Counted from the first letter of the stretch, positions 7,910-17,208 are shown. The stretch: 64,000 nt of DNA from an uncultured Planctomycetaceae bacterium (GCA_943787265.1 CALSLT010000007.1:124001-188000), one strand, 5' to 3'. Numbers and translations are program-made. Notes: a model not told the origin generated them from the letters alone.

Positions 7910-8314
7910 ATGGACGTTGAGAAGGTGGCACGGGACGTTCTCCTTGAGCAGGTTGTGCTCAAGGAGAAAGTTTCAAAAGCGTTAGAGTGCTCTGACGAGG
8001 AAGTGTTTCACGCGATTTGTGAAGTCATCCGCTTTCTTCACCTGGCAGCGTCCAACGATTCGGGAATGTTAACTCCCTCACACCGGGTCGATTTGACGTG
8101 GCACGAGTTCATTCTTTGCACCATCGCCTACGAACGATTCTGCACAACTAACTTTGGCCGCTTTATCCACCACACACCCGGAGGCCCGAAGGAACAGAAC
8201 CAACGGCAATATGCCAGAACAGTCGAGTTGTACACAGTACGCTTTGGGGTTCCCGATCCATCGTACTGGCCGACAGGGCGAGGAAACTCTGAATGTGGTC
8301 CGTGTGAGTCGTGA
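7910..8314 (+). CDS. GRDP-like (glycine-rich-domain-protein-associated) small protein
   Basis: A 134-residue protein. The ATG at 7910 (MDVEKVARDVLLEQ) follows the previous stop by 13 bases; the frame upstream of it only translates the glycine tail of copy C out of frame. It shows the conserved DLTWHEFILCTIAYERFC and FIHHTPGG signatures of the GRDP/DUF1399-like family, in which the D..WH and HH positions are typical. Such genes commonly sit beside Cys/Gly-tailed proteins. The C-terminus SECGPCES adds a CxxC pair. Its role is unknown; the tight spacing suggests that it works with copy C. Confidence 0.72.
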   Translation: MDVEKVARDVLLEQVVLKEKVSKALECSDEEVFHAICEVIRFLHLAASNDSGMLTPSHRVDLTWHEFILCTIAYERFCTTNFGRFIHHTPGGPKEQNQRQYARTVELYTVRFGVPDPSYWPTGRGNSECGPCES

Positions 8315-8525
8315 TCGTTGTATGCGCCACTCCGACGCCAACGCACACAAGAATGCTCAGCCCCAGTTAGCACTAACTGCGATTCAGTTGAGACAGAGGA
8401 AATTCGACTCGTCCCGAACCAACAGCATGCACCGCGGAAATCGATGATTCATGCGGAGAGCCGAGCTTGCCAGAATTACTTGAACATCATTCTTGTGACC
8501 TGATCAGGTTTTCAGACAAAAAAGG

Positions 8526-9518
8526 TCAAGGACTGGCGAACCGCATTAACGTGCTCACCGCCAGATGGGTCCCGTTCAAGTAGTTCAGGTTGCTAGAACG
8601 GTTTCTCAACGCAGTCGGTTGGGTCAGAAAGAGGATCTGATCACGTAGTTGTCTGTGATTCTCAAATTGCTCTCGTGCGTGTAGGCGAACGTGTTGCCGG
8701 TCGTACATTCGAGACCGGGCTAAAGCGAGTAACGGTGTTTGTGTCGCACGGGCCTCGGAAACTGTGTTGTAGCCACCAGCTCCGATTAGAACGTCGACTG
8801 CCGGAAGAAGTGGTAGCAGGGGCCAGGCACTCACGTCTGCAAGTTCGTTGGATGTGGGACTAGAGAATCGGACGTGAAGCCGTTCCTTTAGTTGCAGTCT
8901 TAACTTGGCAGCCAATTCTGCAATTTCGGAGATCTCTTCAGGTCTGCCGCAACCGGAAACGAGAACGACAGGCGTCTGATCGCTTTCTGGCAAGCCAAAG
9001 TGAGTCCTTGCACACCCTCGAGCAAGTAGCTCGTTCGAGTCACGAATCAGCCACGGCTGAGTGTGAAGAGTCGGCACTGAATCCAACTGACCGGGTTCAC
9101 CTGGCGTCAAAAGTAGATCGTAATTCTGTCCCACGAAATCGTTGAGGCCAAACGACTCAATGTATTTCGGATTCAGATCACGATGCACAAGGGCCTTGGG
9201 AATCGCCATCGCCGGGAGCAGTTCTGCCAGTTCGCCGCCGAGGCCTCTTGGAAACGTGTCCACAACCAGTAGCTGTGCATTCGACTGTTCGAACGTTTCT
9301 TTGACCAGAGTTGCCGTTCGCTCTCGGCCAGCGTCGGCTGCAATCACAACCAGACAGTCATCGCCGGTTAGCTCATCACCAAGCGGCACTGTCGAAGCAT
9401 GAGGCGAGTTTGTCAGTATCGTAACTCGAACGCCTTGCTGCCTTGCCGCTCTAGCCAGCGCAATACTGCGGGTGAGATGCCCGAGGCCTCCGCCGAGCGC
9501 GTAAATGAGCCAGTGCAA
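8526..9518 (-). CDS. MurG/UGT-like glycosyltransferase
   Basis: A 330-residue GT-B-type protein. The N-terminus YALGGGLGHLTRSIALARAA is the glycine loop typical of MurG-like and COG4671 predicted glycosyltransferases. The C-terminal half carries VDVLIGAGGYNTVSEARATQTPLLAL, the donor-binding region in which a Glu contacts the nucleotide sugar. No membrane helix is present. It lies three bases after a zinc-finger-like gene in the same orientation, so it is probably part of an operon with that gene and the envelope proteins before it. The substrate cannot be read from sequence. The 8315-8525 gap contains only a short palindrome (ACCTGATCAGGT) that could help end transcription. Confidence 0.8.
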   Translation of the reverse strand: MHWLIYALGGGLGHLTRSIALARAARQQGVRVTILTNSPHASTVPLGDELTGDDCLVVIAADAGRERTATLVKETFEQSNAQLLVVDTFPRGLGGELAELLPAMAIPKALVHRDLNPKYIESFGLNDFVGQNYDLLLTPGEPGQLDSVPTLHTQPWLIRDSNELLARGCARTHFGLPESDQTPVVLVSGCGRPEEISEIAELAAKLRLQLKERLHVRFSSPTSNELADVSAWPLLPLLPAVDVLIGAGGYNTVSEARATQTPLLALARSRMYDRQHVRLHAREQFENHRQLRDQILFLTQPTALRNRSSNLNYLNGTHLAVSTLMRFASP

Positions 9519-9521
9519 CGG

Positions 9522-9977
9522 TCAGCTTTCTGACATGTCGGATTCAAAATCGCCGGCGTCATCATCCGTGTTGGCGGCAGAGAGTGCACTGGAATCTGCC
9601 TCGGTGAAGTCAGCGGCGTCTCCATTCGTCGCATGGAGGTAGTTAGAGTGCCCCCAGTAACCGTGGCCGTAATGGCCCCATCCGACATAGTGGTAGCCGC
9701 CATAGAAATACGGATCGTCATCGCGCCATCGAGAGTGTCGTCCATAGCCGCGTTTACTCGTCTTCTGGTCTCGCCCCAACGAAGTCAGTTCAGTTTTCGC
9801 GCAGCTAATGCAGATGGTGTCATCGTTGTCAGCTTCCCGGAAATGGTCGTTGCAGACTGGTTTCGAGCAACGAGCGCAGCTTACGGCAACACTGCGTCCG
9901 CAATGGTGGTCGAACAGAAAGCCCGACTTCTCGTTGCAAATTCGAGAGTCCCAGTTGGTTTCGCTGGAGTCAGTCAT
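9522..9977 (-). CDS. B-box-like zinc-binding protein with Gly/Tyr/His-rich region
   Basis: A 151-residue protein. Residues ~14-60 have paired Cys/His positions (CNEK...FDHHCGRSVAVSCARCSKPVCNDHF...CISCAK) like a B-box or FYVE-like zinc finger of the kind seen in bacterial rhomboid and envelope proteins. The middle (~75-110) is rich in Gly, Tyr, His and Trp (FYGGYHYVGWGHYGHGYWGH) and the end is acidic. No membrane segment is evident. It lies between a lipoprotein-like gene (9-base gap) and the glycosyltransferase. Function unknown. Confidence 0.6.
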   Translation of the reverse strand: MTDSSETNWDSRICNEKSGFLFDHHCGRSVAVSCARCSKPVCNDHFREADNDDTICISCAKTELTSLGRDQKTSKRGYGRHSRWRDDDPYFYGGYHYVGWGHYGHGYWGHSNYLHATNGDAADFTEADSSALSAANTDDDAGDFESDMSES

Positions 9978-9986
9978 GGCGATTCA

Positions 9987-10739
9987 TCAATTCCCTTCGT
10001 TGGACAGGAGCAGCATGGCTGCAGACAGTCCTGCGCGGACTGGGAGCGACTCAATCTGGTCTAGCGACAAAACAGCGATGCACAGAGTGGGGATTTCGTC
10101 CTTGGTGTAGAGAACAGTTTCGTCGGCGGCATTGCGAAGTGACGATTTGCCACTCTTGAGTTTTGCCTTCGACAAACTGACCTCGTCACCGTCTTCGATC
10201 TCGTACCCGTAGTCTCGTTTTTTGACGACTGCCACGATCTTTTCGTCAGCCGTCTTCAATTTCCAGTCGCCATCGGACTGACGCTTCATATCAAACAGCT
10301 CAGTCTTCTGAGTCTCATCGCGAATCTCGAATCCGTCCGGTTCTGCAACGATGTAGGCCACGACAGAATCGTCTGGAAGTTTGACCTTCAGTTTCGCGTC
10401 CGACACTGTAAATCGGGCAAGTTCCCGTTCGTTCGAATCAACTAGTTTCGCGCCTCCATCGTCTTTGAATTTCAATTCGTAGACAGGCTTTCCGTCTCCG
10501 GTCTTGAAACCGATATTGTCCCGCGTCGTCGTACGCTGTTCGATGGACGATGGGGCGACGTCAGTTTTCGTGGAAGGAGGCTGTGATATTGAAGGCGAAG
10601 CCGCAGACGGCGTTGGAACCACAGAGGCTGCTGGACTGACGGATGGCGCGGATGCGGATTCTTCATTGGAACCACATCCAATGCACAAAGGCAGTACAAG
10701 CCCAACAACTATCAGCGATGAAATATGTCGTCGAAGCAT
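9987..10739 (-). CDS. Putative lipoprotein of unknown function
   Basis: A 250-residue exported protein. The start at 10739 (MLRRHISSLIVVGLVLP) has GGAAG 8 bases upstream; a start five codons earlier is less likely. A signal peptide ends in LPLCIGC, a somewhat atypical lipobox, followed by a Ser/Pro/Ala-rich linker (~residues 22-70). The rest is a beta-rich region of short repeated strand units (VYELKFKDDGGAKLVDSNERELARF, then YEIEDGDEVSLSKAKLKSG) without a recognised domain. The terminal segment SLPVRAGLSAAMLLL is hydrophobic. Neighbours on both sides are equally uncharacterised envelope-type proteins. Confidence 0.6.
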   Translation of the reverse strand: MLRRHISSLIVVGLVLPLCIGCGSNEESASAPSVSPAASVVPTPSAASPSISQPPSTKTDVAPSSIEQRTTTRDNIGFKTGDGKPVYELKFKDDGGAKLVDSNERELARFTVSDAKLKVKLPDDSVVAYIVAEPDGFEIRDETQKTELFDMKRQSDGDWKLKTADEKIVAVVKKRDYGYEIEDGDEVSLSKAKLKSGKSSLRNAADETVLYTKDEIPTLCIAVLSLDQIESLPVRAGLSAAMLLLSNEGN

Positions 10740-10766
10740 GGCGGTTTCTTCCAAGGCAGCAGACCG

Positions 10767-11633
10767 TCAGTTGGATTTAGACTTGCCGATTTTTCGTGAC
10801 AGATTCAGAACCTGGTAGAGACTCAGCAACATTCCTGAAAACAATTCGGTGGAGCTGTTGACGTTCCAATCGCCCTTGCGAGCAGTCTTCAATGTCAGAA
10901 CATTGTCTTGAGCAGAGAGTTCCTTGACCTGCGTCGCCTGAGGTAACTGAAGGGCCCCTCGTGCCTGCTGTCCAAGCTCCCCGGCATCAGGGTATCGCTT
11001 CTCTTTGGGCTTCAATGAGACGAGGGCCTGAATGGCAGATTTGGTCTTGGACTTGTGTTTTATCTTGCCACTCGCGCTGCGTTTCTTGCGGTGCCGGTAC
11101 TGATACTTCTCGGTCAGCTCCAGAGTGAATCGAGTCCCATCGAGTAATTGGCCACGAAGCTTCAGCCACGAGTCTTCGTAGTAATCAACGTTCCAGATTC
11201 CGGCTTTCCCCTTGTTAACAAGCTTGTGTTTAGTGTCGACCGGCTCAAGGTTCAGCGTCAGGTCAAGTACGGCATTCGGCGCCATGTCCACGCCGATCAG
11301 GCGATTCAATCGATCGACCAACTGGTAGCGGCGGTCTTCAAAATCTGTGGATCCAGCTTTCCCGCGTGAGACCAACCCCCACACCAACATTCCGAATCCA
11401 ATGACTCCAACTGGCCATCCCAGAAACGACGTTTGTGACTGACTGTCTATTAGTACAAAACCAGCGACCGCTACCGGTCCTCCGGCAAGGGCGACCAGGC
11501 AGCCAGTCAGCTTTTGCTTTTCGGAGGTTTTGTCCAGTTCGGCAAGATCCACAAGCGAACCCGACAGTTCATCCGCAGAAAGTTGTCCCTGGAAGTTTCG
11601 GTTCGCGGACAGTTGTTCGATAAGTCCGGACAT
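10767..11633 (-). CDS. Membrane protein of unknown function
   Basis: A 288-residue protein with two hydrophobic helices (around residues 43-62 and 70-88) flanked by a soluble N-terminus and a larger basic C-terminal domain (residues ~90-288). The C-terminal part contains KYQYRHRKKRSASGKIKHKSK and strand-rich stretches. It lies 27 bases upstream of the putative lipoprotein gene in the same orientation, so the four genes from here to the glycosyltransferase look like one transcription unit. No family is recognised. Confidence 0.6.
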   Translation of the reverse strand: MSGLIEQLSANRNFQGQLSADELSGSLVDLAELDKTSEKQKLTGCLVALAGGPVAVAGFVLIDSQSQTSFLGWPVGVIGFGMLVWGLVSRGKAGSTDFEDRRYQLVDRLNRLIGVDMAPNAVLDLTLNLEPVDTKHKLVNKGKAGIWNVDYYEDSWLKLRGQLLDGTRFTLELTEKYQYRHRKKRSASGKIKHKSKTKSAIQALVSLKPKEKRYPDAGELGQQARGALQLPQATQVKELSAQDNVLTLKTARKGDWNVNSSTELFSGMLLSLYQVLNLSRKIGKSKSN

Positions 11634-11754
11634 AACGTGCTCGGTATCGGGTGAGTGGTAGGACTTCGAATTCGTTGTAACATAGCATCACCCAAAACGG
11701 CTCAACACAAAAGGTTCAATACCGAACATTTTGGACGGATCGAAGGATTCCCGA

Positions 11755-13002
11755 TTGCAGACAATAAACGATATCGTGAGTCTATCCTTTGATCGATTTC
11801 CGTCGCCAAAAGGAGCGTCGACGCATATTGATGCTTTCGTGCGAGGACTTGGACTCGAGTTTGGCGATGTCCGCCTCGTCACGATTCCTCCGATTGAGGC
11901 GGAAGCTGCAAGCCAGCCGGAATGCTGGAGTGCAAAGGGAGTAACTCACTGCCCGCTCCCCGCTGAAGGGGCATCAATGTTCGAACGCGTACTCTCTTAC
12001 CGGACGCAGATTTGGAGCTGGTGGAAGCGCGAATTTGCGGCACACGGCCGCCGCCCACGTGTCGCCCACGTTCGATCGATTTTCGAAGGCTATCCGATTG
12101 CCAGGAATAAGTCGGAGTTTTGCGAGTACCTCGTTTATGAAGTCAACGGACTTCCCTCGATCGAGATGAAGTATCACTACCCGTCGGTCGCCGATGATCG
12201 GGAACTTCTGCAGAAGCTTCGGATTCAGGAGCAGACGTGCCTGGACGCCGCTGATCGGATCATTACTGTCAGCCAGGTTAATCGAAGACACCTCGAAAGC
12301 CGCGGTGTCGATCCGCAAAAGATTTCCGTCATTCCCAACGGAGTTGATCTTGAGATGTTCTCCTGGCAGCCGCCACAGTATTCGAAGACGAGTTCGCACG
12401 ACGATTCACTGATCAACCCGGAAATGCAAATGCTCTACGTGGGAACGCTGTCTCCGTGGCAGGGAATTCTGCATGCCATCGATGCGTTGGCACTTTACCG
12501 TCGCGACTCGCCCGCGCGCCTGACGATCGCTGGGCCAGTCCGAAATCACGAGCGTAAATCAATTGAGAAACACGCGTGGCGGCTGAGAGTTTTTGACTGG
12601 ATCGAACTCACGGGCCCAGTTTCTAAACGGGAACTGGCGGAGCTCTACCATTCATCAGATGTCGTGATCGCACCGCTCACTCGTAACGACCGAAATTGCG
12701 ATCAAGGCTGCTGTCCACTCAAAGTTCTGGAATCTCTCGCGTGTGGAACTCCGCTGATCGCGAGCGACCTGGAAGTCGTACGGGAGCTTTGCAGGGCCGA
12801 ACAGCATGCACTGCTGGTTCGAGCTGGGTCTGGAAAGTCGATCAAAGACGCCATGTTGCGACTTCGTGACGATCCGCGACTGGCGACAGAGTTGAGCACA
12901 GCGGGACGGCAGCATGTGGATGCTCATTTCAATTGGGCGATGGCACAACAGGCACTGCTCTCCGTCTATCGAGACCTCATGTGTCCGGCTCATTCAAAGT
13001 AG
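11755..13002 (+). CDS. Glycosyltransferase family 4 protein
   Basis: A GT-B glycosyltransferase of about 415 residues. I choose the TTG at 11755 because AAGGA lies 8 bases upstream; a TTG at 11731 has no such site. Features: SPKGASTHIDAFVRGL near the start, VNGLPSIEMKYHYP, the acceptor/donor hinge VIPNGVDLEMF, LYVGTLSPWQGILHAIDAL, and the EX7E-type region PLKVLESLACGTPLIASDLEVVREL. It probably uses a nucleotide-activated sugar for a surface polysaccharide or glycolipid. Its 3' end overlaps the convergent glycosyltransferase gene by 26 bases. Confidence 0.85.
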   Translation: MQTINDIVSLSFDRFPSPKGASTHIDAFVRGLGLEFGDVRLVTIPPIEAEAASQPECWSAKGVTHCPLPAEGASMFERVLSYRTQIWSWWKREFAAHGRRPRVAHVRSIFEGYPIARNKSEFCEYLVYEVNGLPSIEMKYHYPSVADDRELLQKLRIQEQTCLDAADRIITVSQVNRRHLESRGVDPQKISVIPNGVDLEMFSWQPPQYSKTSSHDDSLINPEMQMLYVGTLSPWQGILHAIDALALYRRDSPARLTIAGPVRNHERKSIEKHAWRLRVFDWIELTGPVSKRELAELYHSSDVVIAPLTRNDRNCDQGCCPLKVLESLACGTPLIASDLEVVRELCRAEQHALLVRAGSGKSIKDAMLRLRDDPRLATELSTAGRQHVDAHFNWAMAQQALLSVYRDLMCPAHSK

Positions 13003-14191
13003 TACGCCATTCGGGCCAGAGATTCTGCAGGAGATGAGAAAGTCTCCGTGCCTCAATGTCCGCATTGAAATGGTCCAGAACACTCTGCCGCGCATTCTGG
13101 CCGATCCGTTCTTGCTCGGCGGTGGGTAAATCCAGCACTTCTCCAATACCTTCCCCCAGGCGATGCAGTTGTGACTTCGCGATGAGAAAGCCCGTTTCGC
13201 CGTGCTTAATGGCTTCAGGTATACCACCAGCATCGCTGGCGATCACGATCCGGCCACAGGCCATACCTTCGAGAATGGAGTTTGGCAGACCATCCCAGAC
13301 GGACGGCTGTAGTACGACGTCACAGATTTGCAGACACATCGCGACGTCGGCCGGCTGGTCGAGATGCCCTGTTACGGTGAGTTGATCGCTCAGCTCCGGG
13401 TGATCAAGCAGGAAGCTGGAAATGGTCGACTGCTCACGAGGTCGCACATCACCGATGACAAGCAGTCTGGTAGGCCGCGTCGCATTGGTTTCGGCTAGCG
13501 CCTGCAGCAGAAACGGAAGTCCTTTCTTGTAGCGCAACTCGCCGCTGAATCCCAGTACGGCCTCATGAGATGAAATCCCGAACTGTTTGCGTAGTTTGTC
13601 GAGTTCCGTCTGCGGCGTTTGCGAATGGAAGATGTCAGAATCAACAACGTTGGCGAGCACGCAACAGGAAGCGTCTCTTCCCAGGAGGATATTGATCTTC
13701 GATGCCAGATCCTTCGACACAGAACTAACAACGGTGGCTCGGTCAAGCGTCCACGTCAGGCGAGCGAAATCGCCCGGTGGGAATACCAGACGATCAATGT
13801 CGTTGCCTCTTGCGCTCACGGTCGACGGCAGACCAGCCGTCTCGGCAAACAGAACGGCCATGAAGCCAGCAGGATAGACGTAGTGCCCCCACACGCCATC
13901 GAAGTCGTGTTGCTCATGGAGCCACTCCAACACATTCGACGTGTGCTGCATCGAAAAATCCCAGTTGGAAAACAGCCCCAATCGGTGCACCGTAATTCCA
14001 CCGACCGAGTGTGATGCCTCCGTCGACGATCTGAGTTCACCTGGCTGCAGAGTGCGAGTCCAAGCGAGGACATGCACGTCGACTCCGAGCCGGCTTAGCG
14101 CATTGGCCGTTCGGAATGCGCTGCGGGCGACTCCACCAAGGTCGGGTGCAAATCTCTCTGTAAGCATCAACAGAGTCGGTGAGTTCTTCAC
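12977..14191 (-). CDS. Glycosyltransferase family 4 protein
   Basis: A 404-residue GT4 protein. Translation most likely starts at the GTG at 14191, which overlaps the stop of the RCK channel gene by four bases (GTGA) and gives MKNSPTLLMLTERFAPDLGGVARS, the usual GT4 N-terminus with the glycine-rich acceptor loop. The C-terminal part shows LGFSGELRYKKGLPFLLQAL, VVLQPSVWDGLPNSILEGMACGRIVIASDAGGIPEAI (donor-binding Glu pair) and a final VLDHFN helix. Coupling to a potassium channel is unusual and may simply reflect compact packing. It converges on the other GT4 gene and overlaps it tail to tail. Confidence 0.85.
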   Translation of the reverse strand: MKNSPTLLMLTERFAPDLGGVARSAFRTANALSRLGVDVHVLAWTRTLQPGELRSSTEASHSVGGITVHRLGLFSNWDFSMQHTSNVLEWLHEQHDFDGVWGHYVYPAGFMAVLFAETAGLPSTVSARGNDIDRLVFPPGDFARLTWTLDRATVVSSVSKDLASKINILLGRDASCCVLANVVDSDIFHSQTPQTELDKLRKQFGISSHEAVLGFSGELRYKKGLPFLLQALAETNATRPTRLLVIGDVRPREQSTISSFLLDHPELSDQLTVTGHLDQPADVAMCLQICDVVLQPSVWDGLPNSILEGMACGRIVIASDAGGIPEAIKHGETGFLIAKSQLHRLGEGIGEVLDLPTAEQERIGQNARQSVLDHFNADIEARRLSHLLQNLWPEWRTTLNEPDT

Positions 14192-15267
14192 GCCTGAGCC
14201 TGCTGCACAAGGTCTTCCCATAGCATACGTTGCGCACCGGCGTAGACCACGCGGTCTCCTCGCTGCGACTGCACATCCTTCAAGCCGGTCAGGCTGGACG
14301 CTCCACGATTCACACACAACAGATTGATGTTGCGATCAAGAAGGTCCCTTGCCAGATCGTTATAAGAATGGCCAGTGCCAGTCTCAGAGACTTCGGTGCT
14401 GAATAGTGTCGTGCCGCGAGTGTTACTCGTGATGACTTCGATCAGTTGGGCGATTCCCGGATCCTGCGCTTCCTGAACGAGCAGATTTCCGGTAATCCCC
14501 ATGCTGTACACAATCGAGTCGCAGCGGACCGAGTCGAATAACTGCTTGTGCCGGGAATTCACGCATTCGGCCACGATGTGAATGTCAGAGTTGAGGCTGT
14601 CGATCACGGCAATGGCCGAAGCGACAACAGCGTCGCTGGTGGCATCCTCGTATGACGTTGCCAGGACGATTGCCATATTGGCTGCCGTGACGTTCGCCTG
14701 TTCGTACGTGGCAGCTTCGAGCACTGATCCACGTACAAACAGCACGTGCTCGTCGCGGATCGGTAACTCTTCGAGCTGATCGCTGACGACAACAATGTCA
14801 CAATCTTCGTAATTGGGATCAGACTGCAACTCTTCAATGAGCTGTTTCAGTCGCGATTCCGACGGGACGTTGATAATGAGAACGTGTTCTTTCGTAAGGA
14901 CGGCGTTCATGCCTCTTCTCCTTCGAGCTGCAAAATCGGCGAGACCTTCGATGGTCATTCCAATCAAAAACGAAAACGTGCCCAACCCCACAATCACGAT
15001 AAAGAAGATCGTACCGACTCTCGCTCCCGTGCTCGATGCATACAAATCACCATAGCCAATCGTGGTCATGGAGATCACGCTGTACCAAAGTGCGTCGCCG
15101 AAGCTGATTGGAGAACCAGCCGCCTCGTGAAGAGGTCCGTCGTAGACATAAAAACAAATCGAATTGCCGACGATGGCGAATACGAGAAGCACGAGAATAG
15201 TGCTCATGCCAATGTGTCGCCTTGACCGCATTCGGCGATAGAGGCGAGCCAGGTGAAAAAGCGGCAT
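14188..15267 (-). CDS. Two-helix potassium channel with RCK (TrkA-N) domain
   Basis: A 359-residue channel. Two membrane helices (~residues 22-40 and ~85-105) flank a pore helix and the filter TTIGYGD. After the second helix comes a Rossmann-type RCK domain (EHVLIINVPSESRLKQLIEEL, then DIVVVSD, VRGSVLEAATYEQANV, IVLATSYED) and a C-terminal ligand-binding-type lobe. The family assembles as tetramers and is gated by nucleotides or Ca2+ on an RCK ring. The dinucleotide-binding GxGxxG is not preserved (INVPSES), so NAD binding is doubtful. It is the upstream partner of the coupled GT4 gene. Confidence 0.87.
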   Translation of the reverse strand: MPLFHLARLYRRMRSRRHIGMSTILVLLVFAIVGNSICFYVYDGPLHEAAGSPISFGDALWYSVISMTTIGYGDLYASSTGARVGTIFFIVIVGLGTFSFLIGMTIEGLADFAARRRRGMNAVLTKEHVLIINVPSESRLKQLIEELQSDPNYEDCDIVVVSDQLEELPIRDEHVLFVRGSVLEAATYEQANVTAANMAIVLATSYEDATSDAVVASAIAVIDSLNSDIHIVAECVNSRHKQLFDSVRCDSIVYSMGITGNLLVQEAQDPGIAQLIEVITSNTRGTTLFSTEVSETGTGHSYNDLARDLLDRNINLLCVNRGASSLTGLKDVQSQRGDRVVYAGAQRMLWEDLVQQAQA

Positions 15268-15503
15268 TTACGAATCCCATCCCTGTTGGCATATCGCTTG
15301 GGTAGTGAAATCGTGGAACGAGTTGATTGATCAAGTTGATTGCTGAGCGCATCATTGCAACGCAGAGAGCTACTTGGAGTCAACCGACACTCGCAACACA
15401 ACACACAATGGTTCTGGAACCGGTGATTATTGAATCCAAGGGGAGTTCGCCGGGCGAGCCGAACTTTGCCCCAAAAGTCGTCGCCGAAAATTGGGAACGA
15501 TGA

Positions 15504-16283
15504 ATGGTCGCGACGATAGTCACAACGATGAAACGGGTGCGGTCCCGATGCAGTCGATGGTGTGTCAGGAGAAGAATTCGGCAGTTGCGTCCAATCGTCA
15601 TTGGAGGGTGTGCTCGTTCTGGAACAACGCTCCTGCTGTCACTCCTTTCGTCGCATGGTCAGATTGCAGCCGTTCCTTTTGAGACGCAGTTACTTTGTCC
15701 AGGTGCTTACTGGCCACCGAAAGGCGAAATTTCAAGGCCCGATATCGAGAAGCTGTATGGCGACGTTTCAGAAATCGGTTCTTTCGGAACCTGTCTGGCA
15801 TGGTGCGAGAAGACTCCGCGGAACGTGTTGAATTTTGAAGCAATTCTTACCTCTCTCGGAAGTCGAGCTCGACTGATTCACATTGTGCGGGACGGACGCG
15901 ATGTCGTGTTGTCCAGACATCCCCAAAACGCCGCCGAATACTGGGTCTCTCCGGAACGTTGGCTAAGCGACGTTCGCGCAGGTTTGGCGTTTCGCGCTCA
16001 CCCACAGGTATTGACAATTCGGTACGAAGACCTGGTCAGCGATCTGCCAGAGTGGAGTCGGCGTTTGTGCGAGTTTCTGTCTTTGGAACGCGACGACCGG
16101 CTTGAAAAGTATCCGCGTTTCGCGAGTGTTGTGAGTAGCAACGCATGGTTCGGCAAAGCTCGTGCCGTTTCCGCAGAGTCGATCGGACGGTGGAAGCAAC
16201 CGACGAACGCGGCCCGTGTTCAGGAGTTCCTGGATACACCCGGAGCGACCATTTTACTGAAGGAACTCGACTATGAGTCCTGA
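15504..16283 (+). CDS. Sulfotransferase family protein
   Basis: A 259-residue P-loop sulfotransferase. PIVIGGCARSGTTLLLSLLSSH at residues ~30-51 is the 5'-phosphosulfate loop, and ARLIHIVRDGRDVVLSRH is the 3'-phosphate site (R and S residues). These are the PAPS-binding elements of the family. The first ~28 residues are very basic and may be over-extended: M1 and M9 are both possible starts. The product would transfer sulfate from PAPS to a sugar or protein. The stop overlaps the start of the next gene by 11 bases, so the two are expressed together, fitting the surface-polysaccharide neighbourhood. Confidence 0.82.
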   Translation: MVATIVTTMKRVRSRCSRWCVRRRIRQLRPIVIGGCARSGTTLLLSLLSSHGQIAAVPFETQLLCPGAYWPPKGEISRPDIEKLYGDVSEIGSFGTCLAWCEKTPRNVLNFEAILTSLGSRARLIHIVRDGRDVVLSRHPQNAAEYWVSPERWLSDVRAGLAFRAHPQVLTIRYEDLVSDLPEWSRRLCEFLSLERDDRLEKYPRFASVVSSNAWFGKARAVSAESIGRWKQPTNAARVQEFLDTPGATILLKELDYES

Positions 16284-17208
16284 TCGTGTAATACGGTCCG
16301 CTGGGATGGGCGACTTCACCGTGATTACCTACTTCACTCCCGACTTCGCCGAATTTCTCAGCGGCCTGAGTGAAGATTGTCAGCGACTCAACTATTCGCT
16401 GCATGCTCATGCCTGCCCGACAGTTTTCTCAAACGTGATTGAGGCCTTTGATTACAAGATTGAATTCATTCGTGAAGCAATCCGTCAATTCGATCGAGTG
16501 TTATGGCTCGACGTCGAATGTCGAATCGATCAACCAATCCCGCGGGATTGGCAGAGCCCGCTGATTTCGTGCTACTCCTCAGGGACATCGCAAGGACTCT
16601 CGTCGGGAGTCCTGATGCTGGATTCACAACAACTACGCCTCGTCGATCTTTGGAGCAAATATGCCAGGAAGTATCCGGAGTACCCCGACGACTTTGTCTT
16701 AGACTTCCTGACTACGCAGATCGAGATTCCATTTCGTTCCGTACCATTCGAGTTCTACGATCGCGACACGACATGTTCGATTACACGAGGCGAATGGAGT
16801 AACGCCCATACCGTCATCCGCCACCCCACCACGAATCGGTGGCGCAATCCTTTGCGTTATCGGCGTGCCTTCAATGGGACACGGCGAGAACGGCATACGG
16901 AAGAGGAGGCGATCGCCCGACAGCGAAAAGCCATCTTCTTTCGAAATTTCTCCGGCAACTTTTCGACCGTCGACCGTGAGATGGACGCAGGATTGCAAAG
17001 CGAGTTTCATTATGCGGATTGGGTTTTTGACGCGAGAGAGCAGGCGTTTGCACCAAAGATGTTCTGGCCTGAGTTCAAGGGCGACTTTACAAGCAAGCCG
17101 CGCACATTCGCTCAATCGTGGGAACGATTTCGCAACCCGCCAAAAGGACGGTCGTATCGTTCAAAGTCAATCCGCAAAATGCGTCTGACACGCGAGGACA
17201 AGCAATAG
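16273..17208 (+). CDS. Glycosyltransferase-like protein (GT-A-type, tentative)
   Basis: A 311-residue protein starting inside the sulfotransferase gene (ATG at 16273). The N-terminal half resembles GT-A-fold nucleotide-sugar transferases: FTVITYFTPDF as the first strand, then IRQFDRVLWLDVECRID, where the D-V-E cluster takes the place of a DXD metal-binding motif, and QGLSSGVLMLDSQQ. The C-terminal ~100 residues are basic (RRAFNGTRRERHTEEEA, KGRSYRSKSIRKMRL) and unlike known domains. Substrate unknown. Coupling to a sulfotransferase suggests the two modify the same glycan. Confidence 0.6.
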   Translation: MSPDRVIRSAGMGDFTVITYFTPDFAEFLSGLSEDCQRLNYSLHAHACPTVFSNVIEAFDYKIEFIREAIRQFDRVLWLDVECRIDQPIPRDWQSPLISCYSSGTSQGLSSGVLMLDSQQLRLVDLWSKYARKYPEYPDDFVLDFLTTQIEIPFRSVPFEFYDRDTTCSITRGEWSNAHTVIRHPTTNRWRNPLRYRRAFNGTRRERHTEEEAIARQRKAIFFRNFSGNFSTVDREMDAGLQSEFHYADWVFDAREQAFAPKMFWPEFKGDFTSKPRTFAQSWERFRNPPKGRSYRSKSIRKMRLTREDKQ

